Part shown: positions 34,511-46,388 of the stretch, piece after piece
Layout of the letters: the number at the start of each line of letters is the position of its first letter
Position numbering within the stretch: position 1 is the first letter of the stretch
Assembly: GCA_928212115.1 (NCBI GenBank)
Contig: CAKMRJ010004445.1
Location: 81,761,076-81,825,075 of the forward strand
DNA from: Lactuca virosa
Lineage: Eukaryota; Streptophyta; Magnoliopsida; Asterales; Asteraceae
DNA: 64,000 nucleotides
Direction of reading: 5' to 3'
Position numbers and translations under genes: made by a program
Notes under the pieces: generated by a model
Database searches by the model: none
Seen by the model: only the letters and a program-made list of their open reading frames with translations
Told to the model about the DNA's origin: nothing

Positions 34511-35502
34511 TTGATGAATCACATGTGATTCTAACACTTAGTTTCAATTGTTTCTTAGTCCCTAAGGGTGTTTCCTTGCATGTTAGTTGCTTTAAAAACT
34601 AAATTCATGCCAATATATGCAATTATATGTCATTAGGACTCGTTAGTGTCTCGAGACTTCATTCATGGAACTTCTCATCTTTACGCGCATATTCGATTGA
34701 ATCACCCACATAAGGTGAGTTCATACCCATATAATCAATCTTTTAATTGTTTAAAAAGCTTTTAAGTGGGGGGGGGGGGGATACAATTTGAACACAATGA
34801 TAATTGTGTAAAGGTTTTGTGATAAACACCATTCCAAAAGATTGCTTATGTTTATAAAGTGATCAAATCATTTCAAAAGCTCTTTTTAAGTTATGTTACT
34901 TTATTGTTTATAAAACTCCATTTTTAAAGTACAATCATAACTCGGTAGATAAATGAGTCTTTTCATCAAGTCAGTAACAGTTCAAGTAAACATACTAGTA
35001 AACTATAATAGGTATAGTTTAGGAGTGCAAACATACTATAATGAGAAACAGGGAGGAACATACAATGCACTAGAACAGAGAGAACATACAATACTAATAC
35101 AAGAATACTATAACATTAATGTGAGCCACTACTTAACGACTTATCAATATACTTGCTAGGTTGCGTTTTGTAACCAGAGTCTCTTGGAGGGAGAGCATGA
35201 GTTTGTGTATAGATCTATACCGGATTGACACCCCACACCTTGCTGCTAGCTACAGTGGGACTTGCAAGTCTACGGGTGGCAAATATCACATCAGTTCGAC
35301 GCCATTAGGTCGTCGTGTTAATCATGTGTCATATCAGCATGGTTATAATCACATCACATTTTAACCTTAATTAACAAACTGGTTTTAAGGTAGTAAGTGC
35401 TTCCGTAATTACGTGGGAAAAACTTACATCATTACAAAAGACAAACAGTACAGTCGAGTCTTAGTACATTCATACAGAAAAGGGTCTATAATGCTAGATT
35501 TA

Positions 35503-36310
35503 TGATTCCTTAGTTTATACATCAGGGATATGTATTAATCGGGTCCGACAGATAGTAGGATGTGTGATTTCCGCTTCATTTCGTGTTCCTTGTTTGGTTG
35601 TGGGCTTAGAGCAGAAGTACCTAGTCTACTATTTATTCGATCTTAGCTATATATATATTCCGTATACACCAAGTAATCATAAGGAGTACCAGGTATAGGT
35701 CAGGTTATAAGATACAAATTCAATACGTCATTTTCTAGTACAAAACATACTTTTCAGATAGATCATGAGTGAACTAAACTAGAAACTTACCAGTAAAGGG
35801 TTTAATCCATTTTATTAAACCAGTATAACTTAAAGGACCTTAAGTGGTTAATTCTATAATACCTTAGTTTATACATTAGGGTTATATATAATTAATATCT
35901 GATAGGTAGTTGGATGTGTGATTTCCGTCTTACTTCCTGTTCCTTGTTTGGTTGTGGGCTTAGGGCAGATTCACACAATTAACTATCCGTTCGATATTAG
36001 ATTATATATAACTAGTATAAACTAAGTGATTATAGAAGGAACTATTGTGGTTACTATTTTTACTAAAGGAAATAAGGGTATTTCTTAAAGATGTTTTCAT
36101 CAAATATAAAGGAACTATTAAAGTTAACTCCATGAGTACCAAGTGAATACACCAAGGTTATATAAAAGGAAGACCTAACAAACAATGAGATGTGTGACTT
36201 CCGCCTCATTTCCTGTTCCTTGTTTGGTTGTGGGCTTAGGGCAGATTCACACAACTGATTATTTGTTTACTTTGGGTTTTATATAACATGTATGTATTTA
36301 GTACTCATAG
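35503..36310 (+). repeat. Three long-hairpin modules in the solo LTR
   Basis: Modules at about 35503-35680, 35854-36035 and 36131-36309. Each has a 5' arm, a loop with CCGCNT.A.TTCSTGTTCC and TTGTTTGGTTGTGGGCTTAG, and a 3' arm complementary to the 5' arm. In the middle copy CTTAGTTTATAC pairs with GTATAAACTAAG, TTATATATAAT with ATTATATATAA, and TGTGTGA with TCACACA; the outermost bases pair CTATAAT with ATTATAG. The modules follow each other with about 95-175 bases between them. Confidence 0.85.
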
Positions 36311-36723
36311 AAAGGATTGTAGAGCCATTTTTACTTAACTTTCATAATATCAGAAGATATAGGATCTTCTGGAGGAACATGCGAACTTTTCTAAAAGAAA
36401 TTTCAACTTACTTTACATTCTCTAAAATCTTATGAACTCACCAGCTTAAATGTTGATCTACTCTTTCAAAATAACTTGTATTCTCAGGAAACTAGTAGAC
36501 AGGTATGCGCACTGAGATTCAAAAGATGGAGCATAGTAGCTTCATGTCTTGTTTTATTATTTACTTTTGGATTCAATCTTCTGTGAATCACTACTTGTAA
36601 ACACTTAAATATTAATACAATGGTTGTTTATTACTTTGATTACTATGATGCATGTCTTGTGATACTAAACATGACGTCCTCCGCCCCCGAACATTTCCGC
36701 CGTTCCGGTTTGGGGGTGTGACA

Positions 36724-37345
36724 GAAGGCACCAATGCCGGCCCATTTGGTTTATGTATTGTAGGAAGACTCGGGGGTAACCCTTCGCAGTTTGTATGAAA
36801 GACTAGGAGGCGGCTCCTGGCAAACTGTATGTAAGACCAGAGTCTGACTCTGGCAACTAATTAGTTAAGTAGTGTAGATTGTATGCTAGTTGTCTTTATG
36901 ATGCTTGCATGGAAGACCCATAGGTGGCTCCTGGCACTTGTCTGTAAGAACCAGGGTTTTGGCCCCGGCCTAGCAAGGAAGACCACGAGGCGGCTCGTTG
37001 AATAATGGCAAGACTATGGTTGGCACGTAGCGCTTTTATTGATTGATTGGATATGAATGTAATGTATGGCTCGTATGATATGTTTGGTATGTGGTATTTG
37101 GGTAACTCACTAAGCTTTGTGCTTACAGTTTGTGGTTTATGGTTTCAGGTACTTCCAATTCGAAAGGGAAGGGTCTGGCTTGATCGCAGCGCACACACCT
37201 ATGTTTTTCCGCAACTTATGATTTTGGGAGTTACTCTGATAATGGTTTTAATTTGGAATATCTTAATGCTTGGATAAATTTAAATGGATGTTGGAATTTA
37301 TATATTAAAAATGAAATTTTTACCCTTGATTTTCGAGATGTTACA
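36724..37345 (+). mobile_element. Right part of the split LTR fragment, with true 3' end
   Basis: It continues the LTR interrupted at 33674. It contains short tandem blocks (GGAAGACC.CGAGGCGGCTC near 36755-36990). It ends AAATTTTTACCCTTGATTTT, then CGAGATGTTACA at 37345, directly followed by a primer-binding site, so it is the 3' end of a 5' LTR in plus orientation. Confidence 0.85.
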
Positions 37346-37888
37346 AGTTGGTATCAGAGCCTTGGTTTGAGGGATCCGGGTATACTCTAAGGTGTGCCTG
37401 GACTCAAACTGAGGGTTTGGTGAAATTTTTTATAAAATAAACATTTTAGTAAAAAGAAATTTCGAATCAAAGAGAGGGGTGTGATGCGTGCAATCGGATG
37501 AGCTCAAGTAAGTGGTTCCCAGAATACCGATACATGTTTATTATGATATATGCTATGATTATGAAAATTGCATATTAGATTATGGATAAGGATCTGCTTA
37601 GTATTATATGATAAGAGAGATGCCTTTTTATGCCTGATTGTATGAGCTTTATAATTGCATGCTAGTATGGATTCCAGATGAGTGGATAGAATGGCTTGGT
37701 TAGTGTATGTTGGTTAGATTTTTCCGTTGCAGCGCACACACCTATGTTTTTCCGCAACTTATGATTTTGGGAGTTACTTTGATAATGGTTTTAATTTGGA
37801 ATATCTTAATGCTTGGATAAATGTAAATTGATGTTGGAATTTATATATTAAAAATGAAATTTTCACCCTTGATTTTCTGGATGTTACA
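37346..37888 (+). mobile_element. Miniature interior (383 bp) joined to the last 160 bp of the 3' LTR
   Basis: After the primer site (37349-37360) there are only about 380 non-coding bases. Then GCAGCGCACACACCTATG begins a second copy of the LTR end (37729-37888), about 96% identical to 37196-37345 (about six differences seen). All coding DNA and most of the 3' LTR are gone. It is an internally deleted derivative. Confidence 0.85.
37349..37360 (+). promoter_or_regulatory. tRNA-iMet primer-binding site
   Basis: TGGTATCAGAGC lies three bases after the LTR end at 37345. It is complementary to the 3' end of initiator tRNA-Met, which primes minus-strand DNA synthesis of plant LTR elements. Confidence 0.9.
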
Positions 37889-38237
37889 CGGCAAATGTGA
37901 CTAGAATGGTCACGTTAGCTTTGTTGTTGGATTTCAGAAAGACTCTACACCGAAATGGTCCTGTCTCCCGATTGTCCTGACTGGCTAATCCTTATTTGCT
38001 GTCAGTATGCATTAGGATTTTTGAGGAATCTAAACCCTTAAGATAATGATTCCAAGAAAGTAGACTAAGACTTAGCATTATTTACATCTAGGTCTTTTGG
38101 AAAAATTTTAAAGCAAAGCGCTGCTAGAATCACCAGTCACCCACTCTTATCAAGTGAGTGCATAGTCCCTTTCATTAACATGATTTAATACAAGTATTAA
38201 TTAAAATATTAAATATCTCCTGGAAATCGGATGTGTA

Positions 38238-38306
<69 letters not shown>

Positions 38307-38623
38307 TTGGATTGAGTAATGACTCAAAAATAAGTGAGGACTACAAGGACAAATCTTTGTTCGCAGGATTGAAAAATTGAAGGTGGAGATTTGATTTTAT
38401 TTATCGTCAATATCCCACAAGATGATATGACATTTTTGTAATTTTGTGCGAGATTTTGATATTTTCCGGAAAATGTTAATTGTTTGGATGTTAAACGAGT
38501 TGCATGCGAACGCACCACGCCTTAGTATTGAGTTTGATGTTTGTTCCCTTGACAAAATGGGTGGTGGAGAATTATCGTCGTAGTCCATACCAATTTTTGA
38601 TTCCTCATCGAAACCAGACTATA

Positions 38624-38681
<58 letters not shown>

Positions 38682-39047
38682 AAATTCAAAAGAGAACCAT
38701 TATTCAGGATCATCAGGTCTTTATGTTGTAACTTATGTATCTGTATTGATTATGACATCCTTAGGGTTTTAACATTTTGGAAACAAAATTTTTTAGTCAA
38801 AATGATCTTTAGTACTGGGATTTTCTGCAAATATAAATAAATAATTTGTAAAGCGTAAAGAAAAGTTTGAATTGGTTCTGAAAATTAATGGATATCATAA
38901 GTATGGTTTTTTTTCATCATTCAACACAGTATCCAGATGTACAATGAAATAAGATGTTTGTCTTTCCTAGTCATTAAACTTTCACATACAACAAGTATCA
39001 AACAGACCCATAATGTTTAACATAGTTATACAGAGGAAGGGGTAAAT
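37889..39047. other. No gene recognised; two (GT)n(TA)n microsatellites
   Basis: Compound GT/TA tracts at about 38233-38304 and 38624-38678 with similar structure. The DNA between (38305-38620) is AT-rich with 60-codon chance frames only. The last five bases (TAAAT, 39043-39047) are the left target duplication of the next solo LTR. Confidence 0.6.
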
Positions 39048-41169
39048 TGCAACGACCCAAAAATCCAAGGTAAAAATTTCATTTTTATTGTAATTAAAAC
39101 ACTATTGTAACTTTGTTCAAAACATTGAAAAGCATTTCAATTAAAACAATTATCAGAGTCAAATCCCAAAGATCACATTTTGCGGAAAACACGGGTGTAT
39201 GTGCTGCAATCGTCCCAAGCTCTTTTATTTGAAAACTGGAGTACCTGAAACAAAACTGAAAACCATAAGCATAAAGCTTAGTGAGTTTCCAAAATACCAC
39301 ACACCATACATATTAACGATACATACATGTCATACATAACCACAAGCCGTACATATCATTCATATATCATAATCAATAAATGTGATATGTGACGCACATA
39401 GTTTTTCCATTTAGCCACGGGCCGCCTCGTGGTCTTCCTTTCCAGGCCCGGGGCTACAACCCTGGGTCTTACAAAAAAGTGCCAAGAGCCACCTCCGGGT
39501 CTTCCATGCAAGCATCACAAAAGACAACTAACATACAATCTACACTACTTAACTAAGTAACTACCAGGCTCAGACCCTGGTCTTGCATACAGAGTGCCAG
39601 GAGCCGTCTCCTGGTCTTTCATACATAATGCCAAGGGCTAACCCCCGAGTCTTCATACTATACATAAACCAAATGTGCCGGCATTGCTGCCTTCAACCTA
39701 TACAAACAGTGAGGAGACTCACCTAGAATGTTGAAGCTCACTGTAAGAAATCCTTAGTTGCTGCCCTGACAACACTTCGAGCTAACAATACAAAAATATC
39801 ATCCAATTAGCAATTGGGTCTCATGCCATACTTCATAATCCAAGCTTGGAGTAAAATTACCATTTTACCCCCAACCCACCATGAACCAGAACTGGAGCCC
39901 AATACCATTAACCAAAAGACCCAAAACCAAAAGATCCACAAAAGCCCATTAATGGCCCAATTTTCCAAATTGGGTCCAATCCTACATGGGTCTTATCCTA
40001 AGCCCATATTTTCCTTGAATACAATTCAGATTATCTCAAACACCCATTGGGACAAACTTGGGCCCAATCCTCAACTCGTCGAGTTCCCCCCATTAATCAC
40101 CAAAATCGCGAAAAGTCGGTCCAACTCGTCGATTTCACCCCAAACTCGCCGAGTTTTCCTCTTTAGTCAGCACAATCGGGAAAAAGCATTCCAACTCACC
40201 GAGTTCACCCATTAACTTGCCGAGTTCTTCATTCAAAAAAACCTCTTAACCCATTAAGTCACCAATCTCGAAAGTAAAAGCTCCACCACTCAGATCTTCA
40301 TCTGAAATATCGCATGGAAGGGTAAAGTTTACAACTTTACCCTTAAGAACCATTCTAATGGGTCAAAAACCCAAACCCTAAGCTTAATAGGTTAAGGGCT
40401 CACTCAATAATCACCAAATCATCAAAACAAAGCTCATGGATACAGATATGGACCTTAAAGGCTGAAAGGTTATGTAAAGTTTCCAACTTTACTCTCATGC
40501 AAGGCTAGAAGAAGCTCAAAAGCTCAAAATAGGCCAAAAGGAGGACTTAATGGATGCATGGAGCCTTTAAGACCATAAAGTTGGCACCTTTATGCCACAA
40601 GAGCTCCCAAGAACCATGGATCTAAATGAATAACTCCTTTGGGATGACCAACACTCCATCAACCACTCCAAATTGGCTAAACCATGGAAACTAGCCCTAG
40701 CAAGGAGATCTAAGCATATAACATGCAAGTTTGAGACTTTATACCCGAAAAATGTTGGAAATGGAGCAAGGAATCGAGATCTGAAAGCTCCTCTTGAATC
40801 ACCACCTTGCACTAAACTCTTCTTCCTTCAACAAGCTTCAAACACACCCAAAATGCACTCAAGATGGGCTCACAGCACTCAAAGAGGTTCTATGGTTTCG
40901 AGATTAGGGTAAGGGGCAATGGAGGCTGGAAATGAGGCCAACACCTAGAACTTAAGGTGTTTAAATAGGGTGCAAAACCCTGAAAATAGGGTTTCTCAAA
41001 TAGCGTCCAACTCGTTGAGTTGGCCTTCACCAACTCGTCGAGCTGATTCTCAAAAACGTGCGTGCCCAAGACTTCCAACACGTAGAGTTTCCTTCCCTAA
41101 ACTCGACGAGTTGGCCTTTAGAAAGGATGATTTATTTCCATAATTACCTTCTAGATTCTGACTGTTACA
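39048..41169 (-). mobile_element. Solo LTR (2122 bp) with 5-bp TSD TAAAT
   Basis: Borders are TGCAACGACCC at 39048 and CTGACTGTTACA ending at 41169. TAAAT lies on each side (39043-39047, 41170-41174). The sequence is homologous, in the same orientation, to the LTR at 41910-44447 (GCGGAAAACACGGGTGT, the TGGTCTT blocks, GTGAGGAGACTCACC). Because that LTR is a minus-strand 3' LTR, this one also reads on the minus strand. It carries ACTCG-type palindromes near 40072-40230 and 41009-41115. No interior remains. Confidence 0.9.
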
Positions 41170-41223
41170 TAAATAATATGTTATATAGATCACTATAGCT
41201 AGCTAAATATGTTTTACATTTTT

Positions 41224-41295
41224 TACATCATTCTCTTATTATATGTTGATGACATGTTGTTAGTTGGACCGACATGCACTGACCAACATATTGAA
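41224..41295 (+). pseudogene. Ty1/copia reverse transcriptase scrap with YVDD
   Basis: 24 codons read YIILLLYVDDMLLVG, then PTCTDQHIE and a stop. This is the catalytic YVDD centre of a copia RT. Flanking DNA (to about 41380) has further weak similarity out of frame. It is the relic into whose neighbourhood the solo LTR at 39048 inserted. Confidence 0.82.
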
Positions 41296-41909
41296 TAATT
41301 GGTTATCTATAGAGTTCAAGATGAATTCCATAGGAACTGAGCTAGGTTCATGTATTCTAATTTCTAAATATCTATTGTGTGGATGTCGGATTGATTGTGG
41401 ACCAATCAAATTTTTATAAAATATTAAATAATTAATAAATTATTTAAGGGTATAATAGTAATTTTTACTTTATTTAATTATAGTAAATATTCAAAAACGT
41501 TTAATACCCCCTTTAAATAAGGGAAATTAGTTTAAAACCCTACAAATCACCACGTGTTCATTTGTATCGTCACAATCTCCGCCTTAACAATCCCCATCAC
41601 CCGAGCTTATTCCTACTACCACAGGCGGAAAAAGAAAAAAAACGAGAGAAGATAGAACGACTAGAGCAGTGACAGACGGAAGAGATGGACGACGTTGGAG
41701 TTCTTGCTGCGTCGGATGACCTTCATCGTCCGACAATCGCAGCCACCACCAGTCGTTCTTTATAACCCTACTATCGTATTTATTAATTTTTATCATTTGG
41801 CTTTTTTCCTAAATGCAACAGCCATCGACAACCTATGAACGTCACCAAGGTAAATTTATCATTTTTTTAACCAACAACCATCATTTTTTATTGTATTGAA
41901 AACCTAAAC
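41296..41909. other. No gene recognised between LTRs
   Basis: AT-rich to about 41560, then a G/A-rich stretch (41600-41760) with a 70-codon minus-strand frame of no known motif. A short plus-strand reading MDDVGVLAASDDLHRPTIAA (from 41684) is unassigned. Confidence 0.4.
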
Positions 41910-42274
41910 TGTAACGACCCAAAAATAATGGGTAAAAATTCCATTTTTCATTATGGTCAAAACACATATATCTTTTAAATTCAAGCTTCCCAAAAACATT
42001 GCTAATTAAAATGTATTTATTAGAGTTCATCCCAAAATCAGATATTGCGGAAAACACGGGTGTGTGCACTGCGATCAAGTCGGACCCTTCCTTTCCAAAC
42101 CGATGATACCTAAAACCATAAACAAAACGGTAAGCATGAAGCTTAGCGAGTTCCCCAGAGCATACCCCACATATTCCACATAATGCACATAAACCATATT
42201 AATCACATAAGTCATATCAATCATATAAGGCATATCAATCACATAAGCCATATCAATCACATAAGCATATAAGG

Positions 42275-42800
42275 AAGCCATGGGCTCCTCCCAGGGTCTT
42301 ACTCGAGGATGCCATGGGCTCCTCCACACGGTCTTACACCTAAGTGTCATGGGCTCCCCCCATGGTCTTTACTTGGAAAGCCATGTGCTCCCCCACATGA
42401 TCTGACATCCAAGTGCCAAGGGCTCCCCGCATGGTCTTTCATGCAAGTATCACAAAGACAACTAGCATATCACACATCACATAAACAGCTAGTATACCAT
42501 ATATCACATAAACCACTAGTATACCACATATCACATAAAAAATGCATATAAACATATAAGGATGTCGTGGGCTCCTTCCAGGGTCTTACTCCAGGATGTC
42601 ATGGGCTCCCCCACATGGTCTTACACCTATGTGTCATGGGCTCCCCCATGGTCTTTACCTGGAAAGTCATGGGCTCCCCCACATGGTCTTACATCCAAGT
42701 GTCATGAACTCCCCCATGGTCTTTACCTGAAAATCCATGGGCTCCCCCACATGGTCTTACATCCAAGATACGTAGGCTCCCTCCATGGTCTTTCATGCAA
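42275..42800. repeat. Tandem blocks of about 35-40 bp in the LTR
   Basis: Units contain CATGGGCTCCCCCACATGGT, then CTTACATCCAAGTGT or variants. Two blocks, 42275-42446 and 42564-42800, are separated by ATATCACATAAAC-type short repeats. Related units occur in the solo LTR (39420-39660) and, in plus orientation, at 36755-36990, so the array is a standing part of this LTR family. Confidence 0.88.
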
Positions 42801-43329
42801 ATATCACATAAACAAATAGCATATCATATAGCTCCAAATGGCATACCACATATCACTACATCAACTAGTGTACCACATATCACAAAATAGGCCGGCTTTG
42901 GTGCCTTCGACCCATTGGTATGGTGAGGAGACTCACCTCGAATGCAGAAGCTTCCCGAATGAAATCCTTAGCTGCTGCCTTGTTCACTTCCCGAGCTGTC
43001 AATACAAAAATATCACCTAGTTAGCAATTAGGTCTCAAACCATGATCCATAATCCATAATTAGGGTAAAATGACCGTTTGACCCCTGGCCCAACAAGATT
43101 CATAACTAAGACCCATGCCCATCACCAAACAAGCCCAAAACTCCTAAATCCATAAAGTCCACTATTGGCCCAATTTTCCAAATTGGACCCAATCTCAAAA
43201 TGGCCCACAAAGCCCAATAAGGCCCAATCCATCATGGACCCAACCTAAGAAGGCCCAATATCCAAAAAGGCCTGAAATATTGAATGATCAACCCGAGTCA
43301 ACACCTGGTCAAAGTCAAAGTCAAAGCCA

Positions 43330-44400
43330 ACGCTCCGAGTTGACCCAACTTGTCGATTTGTACCTTAACTCGTCGAGTTCTCCTTAAGGACAGAATCGCG
43401 ATGTCTCAACCCAACTCGTCGAGTTTCCCTACTACTCGACGAGTTGCCCCCTTTTCATCAGAATCGGGATAATCACATACCAACTCGTCGAGTTCACTCA
43501 TGAACTCGTCGAGTTCTCCAGTCTGCCAAACCTACTTAACGTATTAAGTCATTTCTCTTGAATCCAAGGACTCCAAACCACATATCTCTTCCATATTGAT
43601 GTCCAGAAGGGTAAAGTTTCCAACTTTACCCTAAAGAACCACTCATTAAGCTTCAAACTCAAACCCTAGGTTCCTTAAAGAGGGTCTTGACCCATTAAGC
43701 CCTTAAATTCCCACTACAACGTTCCAAAACACAGATATGGTGTCCCAAAGTGGGCAAATCACGTAAAGTTTCCGACTTTATGCTCATGCATGCTAGAAAC
43801 ACCCTCTAGGGCTCGTTTACGGCTTCAAAATGAACATATTGCATGAATGGGACCTAGAGGCCAATAAAGTTTCCAACTTTAAGCCTCAAGAGGTCATGTA
43901 GGGGTCATATCTACTCCATCAATCCCTGGAAAGCTCTTCTCTTAGGACAACTAAACCAGAGTCCCGAAACTCAAGCTAAAACTTCAAGAAAGGAGATCTA
44001 GTTAACTACAAGTCAAGGTGACAACTTTATACCTCAAAAATGTCGCCATTGGTGAAGAGTTTCTGGATCTAGTAGATCCTTCTTGTATCCCCAAGCTTTC
44101 TTTCCTTCCAAGTGGATTCAAACACACACAACACCTTCAAAATGGCTCACAATCACTCAAAAGTGCCTTAGGGTTTTGAGGTTAGGGTTTAGGATAATGG
44201 AGGCTGGAAATGAGGCTAAGTCTAAGGTTTAAGTTGCTTAAATAGGGTACAAAATCCCAGAATTAGGGTTTCGCAAACCCAGTCCAACTCGTCGATTTGG
44301 TCCTCCCCAACTCGTCGAGTTGGTTTTCAAATCCCCACATGCCAATATAATCCTACTCGTCGAGTTCTCCCCCTCCAACTCGACGAGTTGACTTCTTAAA
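43330..44400. repeat. Clusters of the ACTCGNCGAGT palindrome in the LTR
   Basis: Two clusters, about 43335-43520 and 44283-44395, each contain several copies of CAACTCGTCGAGTT or AACTCGACGAGTTG and mutated versions. The motif is an inverted repeat ACTCG/CGAGT around one central base. The solo LTR at 39048 has matching clusters. Confidence 0.92.
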
Positions 44401-44447
44401 TGGAAATTATCTTTCCTTATTTAGCCTTCTACATTCCGGGTGTTACA

Positions 44448-44735
44448 ACTCTCCCCCACTTAAACTAGACTTCGTCCTCGAAGTCTGCTGCAGTCACCTT
44501 CTCCGGATACTACTCACGCGTCACGCCCACGACTTCCTCTTTCCACTTACTACTCCGACTAATGTTTCCCACTGCACCTTCACTAACCATGATACCTTAT
44601 GTATTCAAGATCCTCATTTTCTGCTAGATATATGTCACTACTTCCTTCCCTAATTCAGGCGTTCTTTATCCTGGATACCGACCAAAGGAAACACCCGGAA
44701 TCGATGTCCAAACACTTAGGTGCCTGAGACATAGT
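44448..44735 (-). mobile_element. Interior 3' end of the interrupted minus-strand element
   Basis: On the minus strand the last bases encode a short DFEDEV-stop tail (about 44465-44490) followed by GTTTAAGTGGGGGAGAG, the polypurine tract. The rest has stops in all frames. It ends at 44735 in ATAGT, the target duplication of the copia element. Confidence 0.7.
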
Positions 44736-45518
44736 TGATGGGTTTGAGCCATAAGAACTTTCCTATGTGCACATGCAAACCCTAATGCTTGGATCTAGGT
44801 TTCTCTAATTGAACATGCAATGTATCCAAGACTTTCAATGCTAGATCTAGAGAACATAATGGAATCATAGCATATGAGATCAGATCTAGATGAATACCTT
44901 TAGTTGCTTGCTTGAATCTTCTTGTTCTTGGAGCTTAGAGTCATAATTGTCACTCCTCTAATGGCTTACAAACACCAAGTAGCACGAGGTTGATTTGGAG
45001 AGAGGAGAGAGGTGTAGAAATCGGCTCTAGGGTTCCCAAGGAAGCAAGGTTGCCGATTTCCCCAACCCATAGGGTCTATTTATACTATGAGCTACTAGGG
45101 TTACATCCTTAACCCTAATTCAATAACTTAGGCCCTAAGCAATCCAAGGATCCTTCTAGAGTACGGCTTGGACGAATTCAAGGAGCCCATACTCCTTAAT
45201 TTCGGCCACCCTATAACCCATAAGGATCCATAGCCCAAAAACTCAATTATCACTCATTTGACAGTTTAAGCCCCTTTATTCAATTAACCTCTTTTAGTCA
45301 CCAAATTAATTCCTAATTAATTTATGACTAATATTAATCAAATAATATTATTATTCCTTTAATATATTATTCTCATAATATATTAATATAATAATATCTC
45401 TTCTCTCTTCATAACTCACCCTGTCAAGTTGCTATGGTGAAGGCAACCCAAAAGGACCATGCACAACCGGGTCAAGTACTTACCAAATATAGTTACGGGC
45501 TTAGACACTAATCCAACA
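44736..45518 (-). repeat. 3' LTR of the copia element
   Basis: 783 bp, bordered by ATAGT on the left and the polypurine tract (CCAAGTGGGAGAC, complement of 45519-45531) on the right. A TATA-like element CTATTTATAC appears in plus reading near 45068; its complement GTATAAATAG is the promoter on the element's strand. Confidence 0.95.
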
Positions 45519-45531
45519 GTCTCCCACTTGG

Positions 45532-46388
45532 ATAAGTCTAGTAACTATAAATGCAAGCACAATCCGATTAGCAATCGTAGCTCTCAAAGACGCTGTCAAA
45601 CTCTGAACTTATCAGTAACCTGTCCTTCAGATAAGGGATCGTATAATCCTCTGTTCTAGATATCGTGCGGACAATTACATGGAACATTGTCATACCTATT
45701 GTCCAGCAATTGGTTTCTCGATCTCAGATTCATTTGACATAGAACTTAATTGAACACATCAATTCAGTCCTGACTGGGCCCGACACATAAGTCAAATCAA
45801 ATCATCGAGGGGCCCTGATATCGCTTTTACCCTCTTAGGATAAAAGGAACAAATAAACTTCGACTTATATGCATTTATTATCCATTAATCAAATCATACA
45901 CAACAATGCGTTTTATAACATCAAGTTACTGATGCGTTTACGCATTATCAATGCACAACCAATTAAAAACAATAAACCATATATCTAGGTTTTAAGACCA
46001 TATGATATTACCATCTTGCGATCACTCGTGATAAATTCCGTGAAGTGATTCCAACAAGTGTGGGTTTATTCCAATGTTCAAATCAAGTTCATAAGCACTC
46101 ATGAACGTTGTAGCAAACTTTTGCTATGTCTAATACACTTTAGACAATCTACACACCAATTCATGACAGTCTTCATTAATATCTACTTCCAACATATGAA
46201 CGATTGTGGACCGTTCGAATAATTCGATTATTATCAAATAACTCAATTATTCAGGAAGTCAAAACATGCAAAATTGAAACAACAGGTAAAAGATTAACAT
46301 AAGACAGTAACATTACTAATAAATAATACTCCTTTATTTAATCATCAAATGTTAATAACAACTTATCTATTACACGTTTCCAAACTAT
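45532..46388 (-). other. Region between RT-RNase H end and 3' LTR of the copia element
   Basis: Roughly 860 non-coding bases separate the stop of RT-RNase H from the polypurine tract. No frame or motif is recognised. A 3' untranslated region of this length is longer than in compact copia elements. Confidence 0.6.

Larger units (their letters stand above)
33675..36723 (+). mobile_element. Solo LTR (3049 bp) with 5-bp TSD GAAGG
   Basis: It begins TGTGACAACCC and ends GGTTTGGGGGTGTGACA. A perfect GAAGG lies on both sides (33670-33674 and 36724-36728). No interior is present, so an element was reduced to one LTR by recombination between its LTRs. The last bases, with CCTCCGCCCCCGAAC and CCGCCGTTC, match the end of the LTR at 54850-58468. 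A segment near 35161-35330 matches 57240-57420, so the two belong to one superfamily. It carries a palindrome array (33876-34520), a G run (about 34768-34780) and three long-hairpin modules (35503-36310). Confidence 0.92.
41910..44447 (-). mobile_element. 3' LTR (2538 bp) of a minus-strand Ty3-type element
   Basis: On the minus strand it begins TGTAACACCC at 44447, right after a polypurine tract (AGTGGGGGAGAG). It ends GGGTCGTTACA at 41910. The interior of this element continues at 44448-44735 and again at 52610-54849 because a copia element interrupts it. It contains tandem blocks (42275-42800) and palindrome clusters. The paired 5' LTR is not in the window. Confidence 0.82.

Noticed and set aside
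39814..40215. 133-codon plus-strand frame in the solo LTR
   Set aside because: It lies inside LTR sequence with palindromes and has no motif.
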